Origin: Mucilaginibacter limnophilus
Lineage (GTDB): Bacteria > Bacteroidota > Bacteroidia > Sphingobacteriales > Sphingobacteriaceae
NCBI RefSeq assembly: GCF_004005815.1
Contig: NZ_SACK01000001.1
Location: 248,001-312,000, forward strand
Reading direction: 5' to 3'
Length of the DNA stretch: 64,000 bases
Made by a program: the position numbers and the translations under genes. The notes below the pieces were generated by a model. That model was given only the letters and a program-made list of their open reading frames with translations, was not told the origin of the DNA and did not search any database. Positions 1 through 8,476 of this stretch are shown here, piece by piece (the stretch's first letter is position 1; every line of letters starts with the position of its first letter).

Positions 1-177
1 GTAAACCGTTGGGAAGAAATTCTGCAAAAACGTATCCCTTATGCCAACGCGTTGAAATTGAGCGCCGAGTTTACAGAGAAACTGTTAGAACTGGTTCACG
101 CTGAGTCTATCCGTCGTCAGGCAGAAATACTGAACGCAGGTCAGGAACAACCAGCTGAAAAATTAAGCCACGTTTAA
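1..177 (+). CDS. 3' end of bifunctional DAHP synthase / chorismate mutase (type II, AroQ)
   Basis: The reading frame is open from the window edge and ends in TAA at 175-177, giving the last 58 residues. The tail reads like the C-terminal helix of AroQ-type chorismate mutases that Bacteroidota fuse behind DAHP synthase: a VNRWEEIL start, then LELVHAESIRRQAEILN, which keeps the conserved E-S-I-R-Q pattern. Chorismate mutase turns chorismate into prephenate, and the DAHP synthase half would start the shikimate pathway. It lies 3 bp before aroA, so the two are almost certainly cotranscribed. The upstream part is outside the window, so the fusion with DAHP synthase is inferred from family habit and from the aroA/aroC neighbours. 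Confidence 0.75.
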   Translation, partial: VNRWEEILQKRIPYANALKLSAEFTEKLLELVHAESIRRQAEILNAGQEQPAEKLSHV

Positions 178-180
178 GGA

Positions 181-1482
181 ATGAGCCACAACATCATTCT
201 TAAAAAAAGTAACAAAACCGTTAACGGCACGGTGCGCCTAACCGGCTCAAAAAGCGAGTGCAACCGCGCGCTTGTAATTGAGGCGTTAAGCGAAGGCCGG
301 GTGAAGGTGCAAAACGTGTCGGACGCGGCTGATACAGTAACGTTGGCGGGAATTTTACGAAATGTGGAGCGCGGAGTGGCGAATGCGGAATTGGCCGGTT
401 CAAACCATGGACCATGGACTATGGACCATGGACTAAACACCGTGAACATCGGACCTGCCGGTACCGCTATGCGTTTTTTAACCGCTTACTTTGCCATACA
501 ACCCGGTGAGGTAGTGCTTACCGGCAGCGCAAGGATGAAGCAACGCCCTATCGGTATTTTGGTTGATGCCTTGCGCGCACTTGGTGCCAATATTGATTAC
601 GTGGAAAACGATGGTTATCCGCCGATAAAACTTAAGGATGGTTTTGTACAGCGCACTCGCGTAATCAATATTAAGGGGAATATCAGCAGCCAGTATATAA
701 CGGCGTTGTTGCTTATTGCCGCTAAGTTGCCTCATGGCTTGGAACTGCATATTGAAGGCGACCTTACCTCGCGCCCCTATGTTGAAATGACGCTGGCTAT
801 GCTTAACCAGGCAGGTATTCAGCATAAATGGAATGGCAACGTCATCAGCATTGAGCATCAGCAGTTCAGCGAAACATCGCTGCCTGTTGAGCCCGATTGG
901 AGCGCGGCGTCATACTGGTACGCCATAGCGGCGCTATCTGATGAGGCGGAGCTTTTTCTACCCGGACTGACACAATACAGCCTGCAGGGCGACAGCGCGA
1001 TCACCGAGATAATGGCCAACTTTGGCATTACCTCGCAGTTTAAAGATGGTGGTGTGCACCTGAAAAAAGAACCAAAACCGCTTGGTCGAAAAATATTCGA
1101 CATGAAGGAATGCCCTGATCTGGCGCAAACCGTTATCGTGGTATGTGCGGCGTTAGGTCATGAAGCAACCTTTACAGGGCTTGAAACCTTGAAAATAAAA
1201 GAAACCGACCGTGTAAAGGCCTTGCAAACTGAACTCGCAAAAATTGGTGTAAAGCTGATTGAAAAAGGGCAGGTGTATAAGCTTGATTGCAGCCAAAAGT
1301 TTATTCCCGAGCAACTCTTCATCAATACTTATGAAGATCACCGCATGGCCATGGCCTTTGCGCCGCTGGCACTGGTGGTTCCGCAAATAGAATTTGAAGA
1401 AGCAGCGGTTGTTGAAAAATCCTATCCGGCGTTTTGGAGCGACTTGGAAAGTGTAGGGTTTAGTACGGAATTTACCGCTTAA
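181..1482 (+). CDS. aroA: 3-phosphoshikimate 1-carboxyvinyltransferase (EPSP synthase)
   Basis: This enzyme joins PEP to shikimate-3-phosphate to give EPSP, the sixth shikimate step, in the cytoplasm. Family motifs are clear: GSKSECNRALV near residue 23 (the substrate-binding K-S-x-x-R signature), GPAGTAMRFLTAYF near residue 97, an SRPYVEMTL segment, KETDRVKAL, and YEDHRMAMAFAPLAL near the C-terminus. Its 433 aa are slightly long for the Bacteroidota family. The excess lies at about residues 60-87 and is encoded by tandem CCATGGA heptamers and a GCGGAGTG-like stretch. The ATG at 181 follows the previous stop by 3 bp. aroC follows 220 bp downstream, across an inverted-repeat element, so the locus is an aromatic amino acid cluster. 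Confidence 0.95.
   Translation: MSHNIILKKSNKTVNGTVRLTGSKSECNRALVIEALSEGRVKVQNVSDAADTVTLAGILRNVERGVANAELAGSNHGPWTMDHGLNTVNIGPAGTAMRFLTAYFAIQPGEVVLTGSARMKQRPIGILVDALRALGANIDYVENDGYPPIKLKDGFVQRTRVINIKGNISSQYITALLLIAAKLPHGLELHIEGDLTSRPYVEMTLAMLNQAGIQHKWNGNVISIEHQQFSETSLPVEPDWSAASYWYAIAALSDEAELFLPGLTQYSLQGDSAITEIMANFGITSQFKDGGVHLKKEPKPLGRKIFDMKECPDLAQTVIVVCAALGHEATFTGLETLKIKETDRVKALQTELAKIGVKLIEKGQVYKLDCSQKFIPEQLFINTYEDHRMAMAFAPLALVVPQIEFEEAAVVEKSYPAFWSDLESVGFSTEFTA
405..432 (+). repeat. Tandem CCATGGA heptamer (4 copies) inside aroA
   Basis: Four consecutive 7-bp units occupy 405-432: CCATGGA, CCATGGA, CTATGGA, CCATGGA. They are translated in frame as part of AroA (around N-H-G-P-W-T-M-D-H-G), just before the conserved GPAGTAMRF block. 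A G-rich quasi-repeat (GGAGCGCGGAGTGGCGAATGCGGA, split here as 366-377 and 378-389) lies immediately upstream. Both look like intergenic-type repeats that have been captured in coding DNA. Confidence 0.8.
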
Positions 1483-1500
1483 AAATAAAATAAAACCAAG

Positions 1501-1641
1501 CGTCATTGGGAGGTACGAAACAATCTAAACAATTTTTGTCATGCTGAGGAACGAAGCATCTATCGGCGAAAAGATTCTTCACTATGTTCAGAATGACAAG
1601 TTTTTTAAACTTAAAGAGATTGTTTCGTATCTCGCAATGAC
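1501..1641. repeat. REP/MITE-like element with nested inverted repeats
   Basis: The outer arms are CGTCATTGGGAGGTACGAAA (from 1501, continuing to 1526) and its near-perfect complement at 1616-1641, ending CTCGCAATGACG. I count 2 mismatches over 26 bp. A second, weaker pair is nested inside: TGTCATGCTGAGGAACGAAG from about 1538, against TTCACTATGTTCAGAATGAC near 1576-1600. The element fills most of the aroA-aroC gap. It resembles the dispersed GTCATTGCGAGGNACGAAGC-type repeats known from many Bacteroidota genomes. It has no ORF and could fold into a long hairpin. Confidence 0.75.
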
Positions 1642-1702
1642 GGGTTAAAATATAGGATGAGGCTATCTCAATACTCACATCTAAAAATCTCATATCTAAA
1701 TT

Positions 1703-2791
1703 ATGGCAGGCAATACCTTCGGGCAAATATTCAGAATAACAACATTTGGCGAATCGCATGGCGAGGCTATCGGTGTAATTGTAGACGGTTGCCCGGCGCA
1801 ACTGACGGTTGATATTGACTATATTCAGGGCGAACTGGACAAACGTAAGCCCGGTCAATCTAAAATTACCACGCAGCGTAAAGAGAGCGATACGGTAAAG
1901 ATATTATCGGGTGTTTTTGAAGGAAAAACCACGGGCACGCCCATTGCCATGATTATCCCGAATGAAGACCAGCGCAGTAAGGATTATGGGCACAATGTAG
2001 ATGTATTCCGTCCCTCGCATGCTGATTATACGTACTTTTCGAAATACGGTATCCGCGACCATCGTGGCGGTGGCCGCTCGTCAGCACGTGAAACGGCAGC
2101 CCGCGTAGCTGCAGGAGCGCTGGCTAAATTATTTCTTAAAGCCAATGGCATTGATGTAATTGCCCATGTTAGCAGCGTTGGCAAGATCGACGCGCCAAAT
2201 GTAGAGATAAGGGACGCTGAAGAATTTATCGCGCAGCGCGAACAAAATATTGTCCGTTGTGCCGACCCTGCCACAGCTGAGGAAATGATAGCTTTTATTG
2301 ATGGTGTACGCAAAGATGGCGACACCGTTGGTGGCAAAGTAAGCTGCTATATCACCAACTGCCCGGTTGGCTTGGGTGAACCGGTATTTGACAAACTGCA
2401 TGCCGATCTTGGTAAAGCTATGCTGAGCATAAACGCGGTGCATGGTTTCGAGTTCGGCTCAGGCTTTTCTGGCAGTGAAATGCGTGGGTCAGAACATAAT
2501 GATATCTTCCGCAAAAATGGTGATAAGGTGGAAACCATTACCAATTTTTCGGGCGGCATACAGGGCGGTATCAGCAACGGTATGCCTGTAGAATTCAGGG
2601 TTGCATTTAAACCGGTGGCAACCATAATGCATAACCAGCAAACTGTAAATAGTGTAGGAGAAGCCGCAGAAATAAGCGGTAAGGGCCGTCACGATCCTTG
2701 TGTGGTACCACGCGCCGTGCCTATTGTAGAGGCTATGGCTGCGTTGGTATTGGCTGATCATTTGTTACGGGATAGGGCAGCGAAAACTTGA
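1703..2791 (+). CDS. aroC: Chorismate synthase
   Basis: This enzyme converts EPSP to chorismate by anti-1,4 elimination of phosphate, using reduced FMN. All three family signatures are present: [17 protein letters not shown] at residues 14-30, [16 protein letters not shown] near 122-137, and [20 protein letters not shown] near the C-terminus. The flavin-proximal His (GESHG) and the RHDP motif are intact. The 362-aa length is normal. The ATG at 1703 lies directly before the conserved [18 protein letters not shown] start. It is separated from aroA by the repeat element at 1501-1641 and is followed by another one at 2795-2878. Confidence 0.97.
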   Translation: MAGNTFGQIFRITTFGESHGEAIGVIVDGCPAQLTVDIDYIQGELDKRKPGQSKITTQRKESDTVKILSGVFEGKTTGTPIAMIIPNEDQRSKDYGHNVDVFRPSHADYTYFSKYGIRDHRGGGRSSARETAARVAAGALAKLFLKANGIDVIAHVSSVGKIDAPNVEIRDAEEFIAQREQNIVRCADPATAEEMIAFIDGVRKDGDTVGGKVSCYITNCPVGLGEPVFDKLHADLGKAMLSINAVHGFEFGSGFSGSEMRGSEHNDIFRKNGDKVETITNFSGGIQGGISNGMPVEFRVAFKPVATIMHNQQTVNSVGEAAEISGKGRHDPCVVPRAVPIVEAMAALVLADHLLRDRAAKT

Positions 2792-2794
2792 TTT

Positions 2795-2878
2795 GTCATC
2801 CCGAACTTGTTTCGGGATCCCACAGGACATTCCAATTTTACTTAACATGAGGGATGCTGAAACAAGTTCAGCATGACG
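2795..2878. repeat. Second REP-like inverted repeat downstream of aroC
   Basis: The left arm GTCATCCCGAACTTGTTTCG (2795, continuing to about 2820) pairs with a right arm at 2850-2878 that ends AACAAGTTCAGCATGACG. The arms are imperfect complements with about 29 bp between them. The sequence resembles the GTCATCCCGAACTTGTTTCGGGATC family of dispersed repeats. It starts 3 bp after the aroC stop, so it may form the 3' end of the aroC mRNA. Confidence 0.7.
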
Positions 2879-2922
2879 GAATGGTTTTTAAAACCATATG
2901 TCCCAAGTCATGTTAGTAGATT

Positions 2923-3552
2923 ATGATACGTGCTTTAATTTACGACCTCGATAATACCATATATCCTGTAAAATCTATTTCCGACGAGCTTTTTGCAGAA
3001 CTGTTTAGCCTGATGGATGAATACGCTGATGGCGTTGACCAATCAGATATAGCTGCAGCGAAGGAAGAAGTTACCCGTCGTCCGTTCCAAAAAATAGCTG
3101 ATGAATACAGCTTTGATGATGAGCTTAAACAAAAAGCTATCGAACATCTTCGTCAGCTTACATATGATAAGCCCATGCAGGCCTTTGACGATTATAAGTA
3201 TGTAAAAAGCTTGCAGGTCGATAAGTTTCTGGTAACTACCGGCTTCGTAAAACTTCAAACCAGCAAGGTGAAAATGCTTGATCTTGACAACGATTTTAAA
3301 CAGATCTATATTGTTGATCCCGATACTACCGACAAAACCAAAAGGCATATTTTCCTTGAGATTCTGAAAAAATATAATTACAGCAAAGATGAAGTGCTGG
3401 TAGTAGGTGATGATCCAGAATCAGAAATAAAGGAAGCAAAAGCTATCGGCATAAAAACTGTTTTATACGACCCAGAACGGCAATACACCAACAATGATGC
3501 TGATTATTTGATCAGTAATCACCGTGAGGTTGAAGAACTGTTGTTGAAATAG
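2923..3552 (+). CDS. HAD-superfamily hydrolase, pyrimidine 5'-nucleotidase-like
   Basis: This is a 209-aa cytoplasmic phosphatase of the haloacid dehalogenase fold. Motif I is YDLDNTIYP (D9 nucleophile, D11 acid/base). Motif II is the LVTTGF segment near residue 106, motif III a Lys near KTKRHIF, and motif IV GDDPESE near residue 162, followed by the usual GIKTVLYDP. The DLDNTIYP variant and the helical cap at residues 15-85 are typical of SDT1/YjjG-type nucleotidases, but the substrate cannot be read from the sequence. It is monocistronic, with the LOV kinase operon converging on it (the stops are only 2 bp apart). Confidence 0.85.
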   Translation: MIRALIYDLDNTIYPVKSISDELFAELFSLMDEYADGVDQSDIAAAKEEVTRRPFQKIADEYSFDDELKQKAIEHLRQLTYDKPMQAFDDYKYVKSLQVDKFLVTTGFVKLQTSKVKMLDLDNDFKQIYIVDPDTTDKTKRHIFLEILKKYNYSKDEVLVVGDDPESEIKEAKAIGIKTVLYDPERQYTNNDADYLISNHREVEELLLK

Positions 3553-3554
3553 CT

Positions 3555-3920
3555 TTAAGCTGACATCAGTCGATTTATTTTAGAGTACAGTACATCAACA
3601 TCAAAAGGTTTGGCTACATAATCAGTTGCGCCGCTTTCCTTGGCTATTTGTTCACCATCAGTACTGGCTGATATCACTATTACCGGCAGATGACGTGTGT
3701 TGGTATGGCCGCGAAGGTTTTTTAATATCTGGTCGCCTGATAATACGGGCATCCATAAGTCGAGCAGAAGCAGGTCCGGTTTTTCCTCTTCTATCAGCTT
3801 GTAAAGGTTCAGGCTGTTAGGTTCGGTTATGATGTTGATGTTTTCATCCTCAAGCGCCAGCTCAAGCATTTCCAGTATACCTTTGTCATCATCACAAATC
3901 AAAACTTTTTTCTTAGTCAT
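3555..3920 (-). CDS. Single-domain response regulator (CheY-like receiver)
   Basis: This 121-aa protein is a lone receiver domain with no output domain. The acidic pocket is DDD at residues 10-12, the phosphoacceptor is D54 in LLLLDLWMP, the switch Ser/Thr is in VIVISAS (near residue 85), and the conserved Lys is K104 in YVAKPFD. Its start codon overlaps the end of the LOV histidine kinase by 8 bp, so the two are translationally coupled and this is the likely phosphorylation partner. Without an output domain it probably acts by protein contact or as a phosphorelay intermediate. Confidence 0.93.
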   Translation of the reverse strand: MTKKKVLICDDDKGILEMLELALEDENINIITEPNSLNLYKLIEEEKPDLLLLDLWMPVLSGDQILKNLRGHTNTRHLPVIVISASTDGEQIAKESGATDYVAKPFDVDVLYSKINRLMSA

Positions 3921-5466
3921 TTTCCGCCCTTTCTTTCAGCGGCAATGTAAAGCTGAAGTTTGATCCTTTTCCTTTTTCGCTGTCAACCCATAGCGTACCA
4001 CCATGGTTTTTTATAATCTGGTCGCATACGTATAAGCCAATGCCCATGCCGGGATATTTTGTTTGTATCTCGCTAACGCGATAAAAACGTTCAAATATTT
4101 TTTTCTGCTCATCGTGACTGATGCCCATGCCTTTATCAATAACTGATACTTTCAGGAAATCGCTTACCAAAGATTTGTGCAATTCAACTGTTTCAGTATT
4201 GGGTGCATATTTAATCGCGTTTGAAAGCAGGTTATTTATAACTTGTATCAGGTGCGATTCATCACCATAATAATTACCCAGCTTTGTACCCTTTATAATA
4301 ATTTGATGCGTTTTGGAAGCCGACTGGATACCGTCAACCGTTTCGTTGATCATTTCATCAAAATCAAACATTTTCCGGTGCAGTTCCATATTACCGGTTT
4401 GTATGCGTGATACATCCAGCAGTTCGCTTATTAAATTGCTTAACCGCTCAACAAACTGTCCCGTTTTCGCTACTATCTCTTTAAACTTATCAGTAGCGGT
4501 ATCCGGCATAAAGCGGTTCATCATTTGTATATAGCCCTTTATGGTGGTAAGTGGCGTTTTTAGCTCGTGGCTGGCAATTGATAGGAAATCGTCTTTCCGG
4601 CGTTCAATAGCGCGCCTGTCGGTGATATCTTCAATGGCTAATAATATCCTGTCCTTATATTCTCCCTCAAGTTCTATACGATGCGCGTTTAGCAACATTA
4701 GTTTGTTGCCAATATGCGGAAAATCGTGCTCAACCTCAAAATCAAGCACCGGGTTATTGGTAGGTAATACCTTTTCCAAAAGCTCTTTAAGCGCTTCGAT
4801 GTTCCATTGCCCGTTACCTAACTCATATAATAATTTACCCTCAGTTTCTGCTTTGTTAACCTTAAAAGTGCGTAAAAAGTGCTCGTTCACACTAAGAACA
4901 CGGTAATCACGATCTAAAACAATCAGGCTTTCGCGTACCGTTTGAACTATACTATCCATATAATCCTGGCTTGCCTTTAGTCTTTCTGTGCGCTCAATAA
5001 CCTTCTTTTCAATAAGCTCGCGTTCGCGTTCAAGTTCCTGCTCAGCCTTTTTACGACGGGTTACATCATTCTGTACACCAATAAAATGTGTGGTTACGCC
5101 ATCTTTATTTTTTATTGGGGATACGTACAGCTCGTTCCAAAACAGAGTGCCGTCTTTTTTATAGTTACGTATTTCAACTATGCTGTGCTTACCTGCACTT
5201 ATGTCTTCACGCAGCTTTTCCCGTACTTGCTGATTGCGGTCTTCCCTCTGCAGAAAACGACAGTTATGCCCAATTATCTCTTTACGTATATAACCCGTCA
5301 TCAATTCAAATGCACGGTTGCAGTAAATAATGGGATTGTCGGGTAACTGGTTGTCAGTTATTATAATACCAGAAATACTTGCATCAAGGGCTGATGTAAG
5401 TAAACTGAAGTCCTGTTGTATGTTTTCATGGGAAAAGCTGAATTCCCCGTTCTCTGTATAGCTCAC
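3913..5466 (-). CDS. LOV-PAS sensor histidine kinase (putative blue-light receptor)
   Basis: This is a 517-aa soluble kinase with no membrane segment. Residues about 24-136 form a PAS domain with the full LOV flavin signature. GHNCRFLQ holds the photoadduct Cys at residue 69. NYKKDGTLFWNEL supplies Asn101 and Asn111, and FIGVQNDVT supplies Gln132. A coiled coil (about 137-165) leads to a second PAS domain (about 167-285), then HisKA with phosphoacceptor His300 (SIASHELKTPLTT), and a HATPase_c domain with NLLSNAIKYAP, DKGMGIS and GMGIGLYVC boxes. From family knowledge, such a domain binds FMN and forms a cysteinyl adduct in blue light. That this copy does so is inferred from the intact residues. 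It shares an operon with the receiver gene that overlaps it. Confidence 0.9.
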   Translation of the reverse strand: MSYTENGEFSFSHENIQQDFSLLTSALDASISGIIITDNQLPDNPIIYCNRAFELMTGYIRKEIIGHNCRFLQREDRNQQVREKLREDISAGKHSIVEIRNYKKDGTLFWNELYVSPIKNKDGVTTHFIGVQNDVTRRKKAEQELERERELIEKKVIERTERLKASQDYMDSIVQTVRESLIVLDRDYRVLSVNEHFLRTFKVNKAETEGKLLYELGNGQWNIEALKELLEKVLPTNNPVLDFEVEHDFPHIGNKLMLLNAHRIELEGEYKDRILLAIEDITDRRAIERRKDDFLSIASHELKTPLTTIKGYIQMMNRFMPDTATDKFKEIVAKTGQFVERLSNLISELLDVSRIQTGNMELHRKMFDFDEMINETVDGIQSASKTHQIIIKGTKLGNYYGDESHLIQVINNLLSNAIKYAPNTETVELHKSLVSDFLKVSVIDKGMGISHDEQKKIFERFYRVSEIQTKYPGMGIGLYVCDQIIKNHGGTLWVDSEKGKGSNFSFTLPLKERAEND

Positions 5467-5682
5467 TTTTTTAAATGTCGATATAGATGTTTTCTGATCG
5501 GCTCAAAATGATACTTATAACACTTTGACGATTAATATGTTTTTCCGGCTTTTAAAACGGAAAATTAATATGAGAAATTATTATTTGAAAATATTATTCC
5601 TTTAAGCTATATTTTTAAGTGTAATTAAATACTAAACTTTTAGAAGATAGATGTTGTTATTAAATTGAAAGGAGTATAAATC

Positions 5683-5841
5683 ATGACGGAGAAAAAGGAA
5701 AAGAAAGCAGAGAAAGTAGTTACTCCGGCTGATGCAAAAAAGAAGGGTGGCCAAAAAGCCGTCAGTGTATCGGCTAATGAAAGTAATATGTCGGCAGACC
5801 AAAAAAATATGCAGCATGGCGGTGAGCAACCGGCAAGATAA
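5683..5841 (+). CDS. Small Lys-rich hypothetical protein (52 aa)
   Basis: The ORF starts at ATG 5683, preceded by a strong AAAGGAG at about 5668-5674, which is unusual in a genome where most starts lack a Shine-Dalgarno. The product is hydrophilic, with a lysine/glutamate-rich N-terminus (MTEKKEKKAEK) and a Gln/Asn/Met-rich tail, and has no signal peptide or membrane segment. It lies 9 bp before the next small gene on the same strand, so they may be cotranscribed. I do not recognise a family. It is probably disordered. Confidence 0.55.
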   Translation: MTEKKEKKAEKVVTPADAKKKGGQKAVSVSANESNMSADQKNMQHGGEQPAR

Positions 5842-5850
5842 ATTGAGTAT

Positions 5851-6126
5851 ATGAACAGCAACGAAGATTTTGATTTTGACGAAACGACCCAGCCAGAAGA
5901 GGCTTTTCATATAGAGGTTGACCTTTATGAAATTGGTGAATATAGTAATTTGCTTGTTGTGCCTTGTAATGATACATACATCGTTATTTCAAATAACGAG
6001 CATTTATGCACATTGATAAAAACATGCGACGAACCGGAGTGCTGGGAGCAGCAGGACGGTGGGCTTGATGAAGAAGTTGTTGAGAAATTAGGTGCAGCAA
6101 TAGGCGGTTACATAAGCTCGATGTAA
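5851..6126 (+). CDS. Hypothetical acidic protein (91 aa)
   Basis: This small cytoplasmic protein has an acidic start (NEDFDFDETTQPEE) followed by alternating hydrophobic stretches suggesting a compact beta fold, and three Cys in the second half (HLCTLIKTC and PECWEQ). It has no signal peptide or membrane segment. The ATG at 5851 follows the 52-aa ORF by 9 bp. I do not recognise the family, and the neighbours give no clear functional clue. Confidence 0.6.
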   Translation: MNSNEDFDFDETTQPEEAFHIEVDLYEIGEYSNLLVVPCNDTYIVISNNEHLCTLIKTCDEPECWEQQDGGLDEEVVEKLGAAIGGYISSM

Positions 6127-6231
6127 AACATGCGCTGCTTAACAATACCTTAATCAGTTATACACAACCGTTCGGTTAAGGCAATAATAACTTAATATCC
6201 AGGTTATACCCACCGGATATTTTTGGCGTAT

Positions 6232-6500
6232 ATGAAGAACATTACGCCTAAGCGAAAAACCAGGGTTTTGTTTTTTGCTGAAATTCTTACAGAAGGGCAT
6301 GATGGTGCTACACGCACCATGTTTCAGTTACTGAAGCGGATACACGCATCACAATTTGAATATCTTTTTATATGCGGAGTAGGGCCTGATGAGCTTTATG
6401 GCTTCGAATGTTTTAAGATGCCTGCATAAGGCTTATTGCCTGATATAACAATTATAACCATGCGGTATGCACTTGCCCGTTCTCATAACTCGAATGCATA
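6232..6500 (+). pseudogene. Remnant of a group 1 glycosyltransferase N-terminus
   Basis: From ATG 6232 the frame encodes KTRVLFFAEILTEGHDGATR and then about 45 more residues that look like the N-terminal Rossmann half of a GT4-type (group 1) glycosyltransferase. An in-frame TAA at 6427-6429 interrupts it. The same frame reopens with LPDITIITMRYALA, which fits the expected next segment (LPxN..Y.M..PALA), and then loses any resemblance before 6633. The C-terminal nucleotide-sugar binding half is absent. A truncated and decayed gene is the simplest reading. The recognition rests on memory of the family. Confidence 0.55.
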
Positions 6501-6694
6501 CTCTTATACTTCTGAAGTATTGGCTTTACGCTTTTTAAGTATCGTTAGCTCCGCTTTAATATCTATCATCAAAGTAATAGACGTATTGTCATGGTGGATT
6601 ATTTACAAATTGTTAAGGCATTTAACAAAATAGATATTAACAATTACTTAATACTGTCTTATTACTTTTAGCGTCTATTAAGGCGTGATTGCTA

Positions 6695-8248
6695 ATGAAC
6701 AAATTGTATTACAAGTTTTTATACTATATCGGTACATGCTGTTTATTGTTAATATTTACTATTCAGGTACTAGCTCAAACAAATAGCTCGCAAACCGATC
6801 TTGCTGGTGAATTCGCTAAAATAAAGCGTGACTTAAATGCAGCTTTGAAAACAAATAATCGGTTAGCCGCTGCTAAATGTTATGAAAAAATAGGCGGGTT
6901 ATTTTATTATCAGGCTGCTTACTCACAGGCGCTCGACAATTATTTTAAGGCTGATAAACTATTTAGGGCCGAAAATGCGCAATTAAACATCGCCATTAAT
7001 CTAAACAAAATTGGAGAAACATATTACCACGGCAGGCAATATAAAGCTGCCGAAAAAATCTTCCTGCAATCATTAAACATCTATAAGTCGTTAAAAAATA
7101 TACATGGCATTGCCCAAACCTATGGTTTTATTGGGCAAACGTATGAAAAGACGAACGCGCGCGATAAGGGTGTAAAGTATCAGCAGCTTGCCCTGCGTGA
7201 ATATGAAAAGACGAATGACAAGAGCGGGCTTGCGAAGATTTATGAGAATCTGGGCAGCCTGCATGAAGATAAGTTGGAATTAGATACAGCACTGAAGTAT
7301 TTTACCCTGGCGCTTGAACTTGATAAAGCCGGCAATAATCGAATAGCGCAAATAGAAGTAATCAACAACATTGGCGATGTGTACCGGAAATCAGGGAGAT
7401 ATAAACAGTCATTAATTTATACACACCAGGCAGCAAATCTTGCTAAGGAGCTAAACGACCAATACCAGCTGGGCAGTGCTTACCGTGATCTGTCGAAAGC
7501 GTTTAACCTGCTTAACCGTAACGACAGTGCTTATTATTACAGCGAGGCCGGACGAAACATCTTTTTAGAAATATATACTCAGGATAACGAAAAACAAATG
7601 GCATTGCTGCAAACGCTGTTTGAAATTGAACAGAAAGATAATGCCATTACCCGTTTTGAAAATGAAAAAATCACAAACCGGGTCATCGCCATAGCCGCTG
7701 GTGTTATCGCTGTTTTGATAGCCTTGCTCGGTTATGCCATCATCAGCAGGCAGCGTCTTAAAATAAAGAACGAACAAAAGCTGCACGAGCAAAGTCAGCT
7801 TAACCTAAAGGGAGAACTTGAGCTAAAAAGTAAAGAACTTACCAGCCATACGCTGCATTTGATACAAAAGAACCAGTTGCTTGAAGAACTCAAGAATAAG
7901 CTAAACGCCATTGTAAAAGATGATAAGCGCGATCAGCGGAAAGAACTAAAGCAACTACTGAGCCTTATCAGCATGAACCATAATCAGGACAGGAACTGGG
8001 AAGATTTCAGGATTGTATTTGAGCAGGTGCACGAGGACTTTTTCGATAGTGTGAAAAAGCATTCCTCGCACCTTAACTCGTCAGATATGCGGTTGCTGGC
8101 CCTGTTGAAAATGAACCTTAGCTCGGCTGATATTGCTACCATGCTGGGCATATCACAGGATAGTTTACGTATTTCGCGCTATCGTCTTCGAAAAAAACTC
8201 AATCTTCCTGAAGGTGAAAATCTGGGTGCTTTTGTGCAAAATCTGTAG
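6695..8248 (+). CDS. Membrane-anchored TPR protein with C-terminal helix-turn-helix
   Basis: The ATG at 6695 gives about 517 aa. A signal-like hydrophobic N-terminus ends in VLAQT. About six TPR units follow (residues 45-290, with repeated A-x-x-Y/F patterns such as YSQALDNYFKADKL). A single transmembrane helix lies near residues 330-350 (IAAGVIAVLIALLGYAII), then a coiled coil. The C-terminal domain carries SDMRLLALLKMNLSSADIAT and ISRYRLRKKLNL, a LuxR/sigma-region-4-like HTH. The layout places the TPRs in the periplasm and the HTH in the cytoplasm. It is a paralogue of the gene at 22954. It may regulate the phytase operon that follows 228 bp downstream, but this is only positional. Confidence 0.8.
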   Translation: MNKLYYKFLYYIGTCCLLLIFTIQVLAQTNSSQTDLAGEFAKIKRDLNAALKTNNRLAAAKCYEKIGGLFYYQAAYSQALDNYFKADKLFRAENAQLNIAINLNKIGETYYHGRQYKAAEKIFLQSLNIYKSLKNIHGIAQTYGFIGQTYEKTNARDKGVKYQQLALREYEKTNDKSGLAKIYENLGSLHEDKLELDTALKYFTLALELDKAGNNRIAQIEVINNIGDVYRKSGRYKQSLIYTHQAANLAKELNDQYQLGSAYRDLSKAFNLLNRNDSAYYYSEAGRNIFLEIYTQDNEKQMALLQTLFEIEQKDNAITRFENEKITNRVIAIAAGVIAVLIALLGYAIISRQRLKIKNEQKLHEQSQLNLKGELELKSKELTSHTLHLIQKNQLLEELKNKLNAIVKDDKRDQRKELKQLLSLISMNHNQDRNWEDFRIVFEQVHEDFFDSVKKHSSHLNSSDMRLLALLKMNLSSADIATMLGISQDSLRISRYRLRKKLNLPEGENLGAFVQNL

Positions 8249-8476
8249 GTGTTTTCTCTGTTAAAATTACGGTAACTATTGATTAACAAAAACTTAATGG
8301 CTGAAATGTTACATGCTAATGTATTGATTATAAGTTATTTAAATTCTTAATGTTGCTCCTTGTTGCTATTGTGTTTATGGTGTTTTAAGGCTTGTATATA
8401 TTTTGTAACGGCACAAAATCGCCGTTTCCCGATGCCTCAGATAATCTTTGCGGCATCGAATCACAAAACATATTTT

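Noticed and set aside
405..432. CCATGGA repeats as a mini CRISPR or protein-repeat domain
   Set aside because: The units are 7 bp, contiguous, without spacers. They are a tandem repeat in coding DNA.
8360..8476. Upstream extension of the TonB receptor frame
   Set aside because: No signal peptide or family match in the extra 39 residues. ATG 8477 directly precedes a classical signal sequence.
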